This document shows, one piece after another, positions 54,139 through 64,000 of a stretch of DNA of 64,000 nt; position 1 is the first letter of the stretch; each line of letters begins with the position of its first letter. Both the position numbers and the translations under genes were made by a program. The stretch comes from Candidatus Coprenecus stercoravium (GTDB lineage: Bacteria > Bacteroidota > Bacteroidia > Bacteroidales > UBA932): contig DXAW01000028.1 of the NCBI GenBank assembly GCA_019116865.1, forward strand, positions 1 through 64,000, written 5' to 3'. The notes beneath the pieces were generated by a model that was given only the letters and a program-made list of their open reading frames with translations, searched no databases and was not told the origin of the DNA.

Positions 54139-54211
54139 GCGGAAGTAGCTCAGTTGGTAGAGCATCAGCCTTCCAAGCTGAGGGTCGCGGGTTCGAACCT
54201 CGTCTTCCGCT
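54139..54211 (+). tRNA. tRNA-Gly (anticodon UCC)
   Basis: 73 nt. Acceptor GCGGAAG pairs with CTTCCGC, discriminator T. Anticodon TCC in CTTCCAA. T-loop TTCGAAC. Confidence 0.95.
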
Positions 54212-54217
54212 CTTAAA

Positions 54218-54289
54218 GCCAGTGTAGCTCAGGGGTAGAGCGCTTCCTTGGTAAGGAAGAGGTCATGAGTTCAAATCTCATCACCGGCT
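54218..54289 (+). tRNA. tRNA-Thr (anticodon GGU)
   Basis: 72 nt. Anticodon GGT in TTGGTAA, T-loop TTCAAAT. The acceptor GCCAGTG faces CACCGGC, leaving one A-C mismatch at the fourth pair. Ends 35 bases before tuf. Confidence 0.93.
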
Positions 54290-54324
54290 CAATTTATTAT
54301 ATACATTAAATTAAATCTCACATT

Positions 54325-55512
<1,188 letters not shown>

Positions 55513-55539
55513 TTATCCCCTAACAGGGAAATAATAAAT

Positions 55540-55566
55540 AAAGGGGGTCTACTCGGCCCCCTTTTT
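55540..55566 (+). terminator. tuf terminator
   Basis: AAAGGGGG (55540-55547) pairs with CCCCCTTT (55557-55564), followed by T. The nine-base loop TCTACTCGG is exactly complementary to CCGAGTAGA at 55574-55582, which could form a competing structure. Confidence 0.8.
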
Positions 55567-55625
55567 AAAGTAACCGAGTAGAAAGGGCCACAGACGGCAC
55601 AGAATCTGATCGAACCTCTGACTTT

Positions 55626-55690
55626 TTTAGGGCTTAGGGCCGGCAGATTCAAGGAGCGCGAGGAGCGAGCACCAAAGGAACTGACGTACC
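55626..55690 (+). repeat. tRNA-adjacent hairpin element, truncated copy B
   Basis: Carries the left arm (TTTTAGGGCTTAGGGCCGGCA) and first half of the core (AGATTCAAGGAGCGCGAGGAGCGAG is split here only by family comparison) up to its own small hairpin GGAAC-TGAC-GTACC (55677-55690). The right half is missing; copy C starts ten bases later. Confidence 0.65.
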
Positions 55691-55699
55691 TTAGACCTC

Positions 55700-55821
55700 T
55701 TTTAGGGTTATGGGGCGGCAGTTTCAAGGAGTGCGACGAATGAGCACCGGAGCTTACTTCTGTAAGTGAGGATGCGAATGAGGAGCAGCGACGCCGAAAA
55801 TGCCGTCCTAGAACCCTAAAA
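55700..55821 (+). repeat. tRNA-adjacent hairpin element, copy C
   Basis: 122 nt between tuf and tRNA-Trp. Left arm 55700-55720 (TTTTAGGGTTATGGGGCGGCA) pairs with right arm 55801-55821 at 18 of 21 positions. The core matches copy A through GAGCACCGGAG and TGAGGATGCGA; its small hairpin is CTTAC-TTCT-GTAAG (55753-55766). It ends one base before tRNA-Trp. Confidence 0.8.
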
Positions 55822-55822
55822 A

Positions 55823-55893
55823 AGGGACATAGTTCAAGGGTAGAATAGCGGTCTCCAAAACCGTTGATGGGCGTTCGAATCGCTCTGTCCCTG
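55823..55893 (+). tRNA. tRNA-Trp (anticodon CCA)
   Basis: 71 nt. Acceptor AGGGACA pairs with TGTCCCT, discriminator G. Anticodon CCA in CTCCAAA. The 83 bases from here to secE hold two small hairpins (CCGGAT/ATCCGG at 55901-55920 and CGGCTG-ACA-GCCG near 55950) and no gene. Confidence 0.95.
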
Positions 55894-55976
55894 CAAGATA
55901 CCGGATTGTTACGGATCCGGCATTTTAACGACGGCTCGAGGCAAGCTTCCGGCTGACAGCCGACAAAACATTAAAA

Positions 55977-56171
55977 ATGAGCAAAGTATCAGTTTACGTA
56001 AAAGAGTCGTACAAGGAGCTGACTCAAAAGGTCAGCTGGCCGTCATGGAACCAGCTTCAAAGTTCGGCTATTGTCGTGATGGTGGCATCTGTCATCCTCG
56101 CTGCGATAATTTTCCTTATGGACTTCGTGTTCAGACATTTGATGACCACGATCTATAATTTATTGTATTAG
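55977..56171 (+). CDS. secE: Preprotein translocase subunit SecE
   Basis: 64 residues with a short amphipathic helix (YVKESYKELTQKVSWPSW) and one membrane helix (about 30-55). Essential clamp of the SecYEG channel. Minimal single-helix form. nusG starts six bases later. Confidence 0.95.
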   Translation: MSKVSVYVKESYKELTQKVSWPSWNQLQSSAIVVMVASVILAAIIFLMDFVFRHLMTTIYNLLY

Positions 56172-56176
56172 ACGCA

Positions 56177-56731
56177 ATGGCTGAGCTGGAAAAGAAATGG
56201 TATGTCATCCGGGTCGCCGGAGGTAAGGAGAAAAAGGCTAAGGAATATATTGAGAGCGAGTTGAAAGCACTCGGTCTCGATAATTACGTATCCCAGATTC
56301 TCATTCCCACCGAAAAGATCTATCAGGTACGCAACGGTAAGAAGGTAAGCAAGGAAAGTATATTCTTCCCCGGCTATATTCTTATTGAGGCGCACTTGAC
56401 CGGCGAGCTGCAGCACATCATCAGAAACATTCCGCACGTATCCGGATTCCTCACGGAAAGACAGGGCAAGGACAAGGAGCCTATCCCTCTCAGACCCTCC
56501 GAGGTCAACCGCATACTGGGAATCGTAGACGAGCAGCTCGAGCAGGATGAGGAAAACATCACTCCGTTTGTCATTGGCGAGGCTGTCAAGATTACCGACG
56601 GACCTTTCAACGGTTTCGACGGTACTATTGAGGAGATTCTCCAGGACAAGAAGAAGCTCAAAGTGATGGTCAAGATTTTCGGACGTAAGACTCTTTTGGA
56701 ACTCAACTTTGTTCAAGTAGTTAAAGAATAA
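56177..56731 (+). CDS. nusG: Transcription elongation factor NusG
   Basis: 184 residues. NGN domain (about 8-115, [21 protein letters not shown], then [12 protein letters not shown]) and a C-terminal KOW domain (about 130-184, [21 protein letters not shown]). Links RNA polymerase with ribosomes or Rho. Confidence 0.97.
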   Translation: MAELEKKWYVIRVAGGKEKKAKEYIESELKALGLDNYVSQILIPTEKIYQVRNGKKVSKESIFFPGYILIEAHLTGELQHIIRNIPHVSGFLTERQGKDKEPIPLRPSEVNRILGIVDEQLEQDEENITPFVIGEAVKITDGPFNGFDGTIEEILQDKKKLKVMVKIFGRKTLLELNFVQVVKE

Positions 56732-56745
56732 ATCTAGTAGTAATT

Positions 56746-57192
56746 ATGGCCAAAGAAATTGCCGCATTTATTAAATTGCAGATAAAAGGCGGTGCCGCGA
56801 ATCCCTCACCTCCAGTAGGACCGGCTCTCGGTTCGAAGGGCGTGAACATCATGGATTTCTGCAAACAATTCAATGCCCGTACTCAGGACAAAGCCGGAAA
56901 AGTGCTGCCTGTGATTATTACAGTCTACAGCGATAAATCCTTTACATTTGTTGTAAAGCAGCCCCCTGTAGCCGTACAGATCAAAGAGGCCGCAAAACTG
57001 TCCAAAGGCTCTGCCGAGCCCAACCGCAGCAAGGTCGGCTCGCTTACCTGGGAGCAGGTAAAGGCTATCGCTCAGGACAAGATGCCTGACATGAATGCAT
57101 TCACACTCAAGTCTGCAATGAAAATGGTAGCTGGTACTGCCAGAAGCATGGGTGTTACTGTAACGGGAACATTTCCTGAAGATATAAAATAA
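56746..57192 (+). CDS. rplK: Large ribosomal subunit protein uL11
   Basis: 148 residues with [21 protein letters not shown] at the N-terminus, the flexible proline-rich segment of uL11, and [13 protein letters not shown] at the end. Part of the ribosomal stalk base. Fourteen bases after nusG. Confidence 0.97.
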   Translation: MAKEIAAFIKLQIKGGAANPSPPVGPALGSKGVNIMDFCKQFNARTQDKAGKVLPVIITVYSDKSFTFVVKQPPVAVQIKEAAKLSKGSAEPNRSKVGSLTWEQVKAIAQDKMPDMNAFTLKSAMKMVAGTARSMGVTVTGTFPEDIK

Positions 57193-57201
57193 TCACGCGC
57201 T

Positions 57202-57903
57202 ATGAGTAAATTGACTAAAAACCAGAAGACAGCTGTCGAGAAGGTTGATTTCGGGAAACAGTACAGACTCTTGGAGGCCTGCAAGCTGGTCAAGGAGACC
57301 AACTATGCCAAATTTGACGCCTCTGTGGACATGGCTGTACGTCTCGGAGTCGATCCCCGTAAGGCTAACCAGATGGTACGTGGCGTCGTGACCCTTCCTC
57401 ACGGAACAGGAAAAGTGACCCGCGTACTCGTATTGTGCACCCCCGATAAGGAGAATGAAGCCCGTGAGGCTGGTGCCGACTATGTAGGTTTGGATGAATT
57501 CGTTGAGAAAATCAAAGGAGGCTGGACCGATGTGGATGTTGTCATCTGTACTCCCTCTGTCATGGGTAAGGTAGGTGCCCTCGGCCGTATCCTCGGTCCG
57601 CGCGGCCTGATGCCTAACCCCAAGACAGGTACTGTGACAATGGAAATCGGAAAGGCTGTAAAAGAAGTGAAAGCCGGTAAAATCGACTTCAAGGTGGACA
57701 AGACCGGTATCGTTCACGCAGCTATCGGCAAGGTTTCATTCGAAGCCGAGCAGCTCGCCGAGAACGCACAGGAGCTTCTCAACACAATCGCCAAACTGAA
57801 ACCTCAGTCCCTGAAAGGAACTTACGTGAAGAGTGTTTTCATCTCTTCTACTATGAGCCCCGGTATTTGCATAGATTCCAAAACTTTCAGTGCTGCTGAA
57901 TAA
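57202..57903 (+). CDS. rplA: Large ribosomal subunit protein uL1
   Basis: 233 residues; [24 protein letters not shown] and [17 protein letters not shown] motifs. Forms the L1 stalk and in many bacteria represses the rplKA message. Nine bases after rplK. Confidence 0.97.
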   Translation: MSKLTKNQKTAVEKVDFGKQYRLLEACKLVKETNYAKFDASVDMAVRLGVDPRKANQMVRGVVTLPHGTGKVTRVLVLCTPDKENEAREAGADYVGLDEFVEKIKGGWTDVDVVICTPSVMGKVGALGRILGPRGLMPNPKTGTVTMEIGKAVKEVKAGKIDFKVDKTGIVHAAIGKVSFEAEQLAENAQELLNTIAKLKPQSLKGTYVKSVFISSTMSPGICIDSKTFSAAE

Positions 57904-57918
57904 TTAATTTAGAGTATC

Positions 57919-58443
57919 ATGAGAAAAGAGGAAAAAGCACAGATTATAGATCAGGTTGCGGCTCAGTTGTCTGAGACTCCCAACTTCTATGTAACCGACA
58001 TATCGGGCCTCAATGCGGAAAATACAACAGCTCTCCGCAGGGCTTGCTTCGAGAAGGAAGTAAAATTGATGGTCGTTAAGAACACTCTGTTCATCAAGGC
58101 TCTTGAGAAGATTGAGGGACAGGCTGTAGAGGCCATCAAGCCCATCATGGAAGGCTCATCCGCTATAATGTTCACTACTACCCCCAACACCCCCGCCAAA
58201 CTCATCAAGGAATACGGAGAAAAGATGGGCAAGCCGGTGCTGAAGGGTGCGTATGTTCAGGATTGCGCATATATCGGCGCCGAGAATCTTGAGGTTCTCG
58301 TCAACATCAAGTCCCGTGAGGAACTCATCGGTGAAATCATCGGTCTGCTGCAGTCTCCTGCACGCAACGTTATCTCCGCTCTGCAGGCTTCTGCCGGCGG
58401 AAAAGTCGCAGGACTTGTCAAGACCTTATCGGAAAAAGAATAA
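57919..58443 (+). CDS. rplJ: Large ribosomal subunit protein uL10
   Basis: 174 residues; MRKEEKAQIIDQVAAQL, DISGLNAENTTALR and the C-terminal helix that binds bL12 dimers. Only 15 bases separate it from rplA, too few for the long L10 leader known from other bacteria, so L10 autocontrol, if any, must act elsewhere. Confidence 0.97.
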   Translation: MRKEEKAQIIDQVAAQLSETPNFYVTDISGLNAENTTALRRACFEKEVKLMVVKNTLFIKALEKIEGQAVEAIKPIMEGSSAIMFTTTPNTPAKLIKEYGEKMGKPVLKGAYVQDCAYIGAENLEVLVNIKSREELIGEIIGLLQSPARNVISALQASAGGKVAGLVKTLSEKE

Positions 58444-58475
58444 AAATAAAACAAACAATTTAATAATTAGAAATC

Positions 58476-58853
58476 ATGGCAGATATCAAAAAATTTGCGG
58501 AAGAATTAGTTAACCTTACAGTTAAAGAAGTTCATGAACTCGCACAGGTACTGAAGGAGGAATATGGAATCGAGCCTGCAGCAGCCGCTGCAGTAGCAGT
58601 AGCCGCTCCCGCAGCAGGCGGAGCAGCAGCTGAGGCTGAGCAGACACAGTTCGATGTTATCCTGACCTCTGCCGGACAGGCTAAACTCCAGATTGTAAAG
58701 GTCGTTAAGGAGATTACCGGTCTCGGACTGAAGGAAGCTAAAGACCTCGTAGACAAGGTTCCTGCTCCCGTAAAGGAGAAAGTATCCAAAGCTGAAGCTG
58801 AACAGGTAAAAGCACAACTCGAAGAAGCAGGCGGAGAAGTTGAAGTTAAATAA
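58476..58853 (+). CDS. rplL: Large ribosomal subunit protein bL12 (L7/L12)
   Basis: 125 residues: N-terminal dimer helix pair, an Ala-rich hinge (about 33-52), and the factor-binding C-terminal domain with [20 protein letters not shown]. Multi-copy stalk protein. Confidence 0.97.
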   Translation: MADIKKFAEELVNLTVKEVHELAQVLKEEYGIEPAAAAAVAVAAPAAGGAAAEAEQTQFDVILTSAGQAKLQIVKVVKEITGLGLKEAKDLVDKVPAPVKEKVSKAEAEQVKAQLEEAGGEVEVK

Positions 58854-58883
58854 ACATACTCTATCCCGCTGACGGGAAAATTC

Positions 58884-58918
58884 AGGTTTAGGGTCCTCCC
58901 GGGACTCTAAACCTTTTT
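58884..58918 (+). terminator. Attenuator between rplL and rpoB
   Basis: Thirteen-base arms AGGTTTAGGGTCC (58884-58896) and GGACTCTAAACCT (58902-58914) with one G-T pair, a five-base loop and five T. A smaller hairpin TCCCG-CTGA-CGGGA (58864-58877) precedes it. It would let only part of the ribosomal-protein transcripts reach rpoBC. Confidence 0.8.
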
Positions 58919-58956
58919 GTCGTTTTCAAAGTTTATCTTCAACAAAACCGGATACA

Positions 58957-62778
<3,822 letters not shown>

Positions 62779-62798
62779 TTTTTGTATTGGATAAATAG

Positions 62799-64000
<1,202 letters not shown>

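Noticed and set aside
53845-54165. 106-codon minus-strand frame across the tRNA genes
   Set aside because: It is a translation of tRNA complements and the repeat; such frames are often wrongly annotated as hypothetical proteins.
55901-55927. CCGGAT/ATCCGG hairpin after tRNA-Trp as a terminator
   Set aside because: Only six pairs and a weak T tract; secE, nusG and the rest need transcription through it unless another promoter exists, which I do not see.

Overview
The window is an ordinary stretch of a Bacteroidota chromosome, most likely Bacteroidales. Lineage markers are: promoter boxes of the TAnnTTTG type before many genes, a full Bat (aerotolerance) operon, a zinc-free type B L31, lipoproteins with an acidic tract after the lipid cysteine, a PF14905-type barrel protein, a MurNAc-hydrolase (DUF1343) relative, and the tRNA-Thr/Tyr/Gly/Thr-tuf-tRNA-Trp-secE-nusG order. 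I cannot fix genus; a relative of Rikenellaceae/Alistipes is a guess. No phage, insertion sequence, CRISPR array or classical defence island is visible.

Layout. 1-7.3 kb: end of a DASS-type carrier, kdsB (LPS), an aminotransferase, a queD/PTPS homologue, then polA, an ECF sigma factor, rsmG and rpmH. 7.3-14 kb: two outer-membrane barrel proteins flanking a PASTA protein and rluD. 14-16.6 kb: ruvC, serS, rpmA, rplU on the minus strand. 16.7-20 kb: a degenerate P-loop protein coupled to a zinc-less sirtuin, a surface lipoprotein, and rpmE2. 20-31.6 kb: one long minus-strand block, moxR, DUF58, a membrane protein, batA, a batB-batC fusion, batD, batE, then glmM, a divergent DUF1343/NamZ relative and a YD-repeat lipoprotein. 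31.7-34.4 kb: truA and an exbB-exbD-tonB set ending in a long hairpin and a small repeat. 34.5-44.3 kb: aroK, parC, era, an RluB-like synthase, a MacB/FtsX-type permease, aroE, a SPOUT methylase, lysS. 44.4-53.7 kb: recJ, ltaE, two tandem MFS carriers, ssb, purA, dxs. 53.7-64 kb: the tRNA/tuf cluster and the secE-nusG-rplKAJL-rpoBC operon, cut inside rpoC.

The most unusual signal is non-coding. Two copies of an approximately 120-nt element and one truncated copy lie in the spacers of the tRNA-tuf-tRNA-secE cluster. Their core is conserved, but the flanking arms differ between copies while staying self-complementary. The core holds a small hairpin whose stem also changes with pairing largely kept. 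Both full copies end exactly one base before the mature 5' end of a tRNA (Gly, Trp). That points to a structured RNA or a hairpin-type mobile repeat tied to tRNA processing. Other oddities: Pol I without visible proofreading motifs, the BatB-BatC fusion with an internal signal-like segment, the degenerate ATPase beside the sirtuin, a DUF1343 protein with no signal peptide or canonical motif, and promoter boxes 4-6 nt from start codons that suggest leaderless transcripts.
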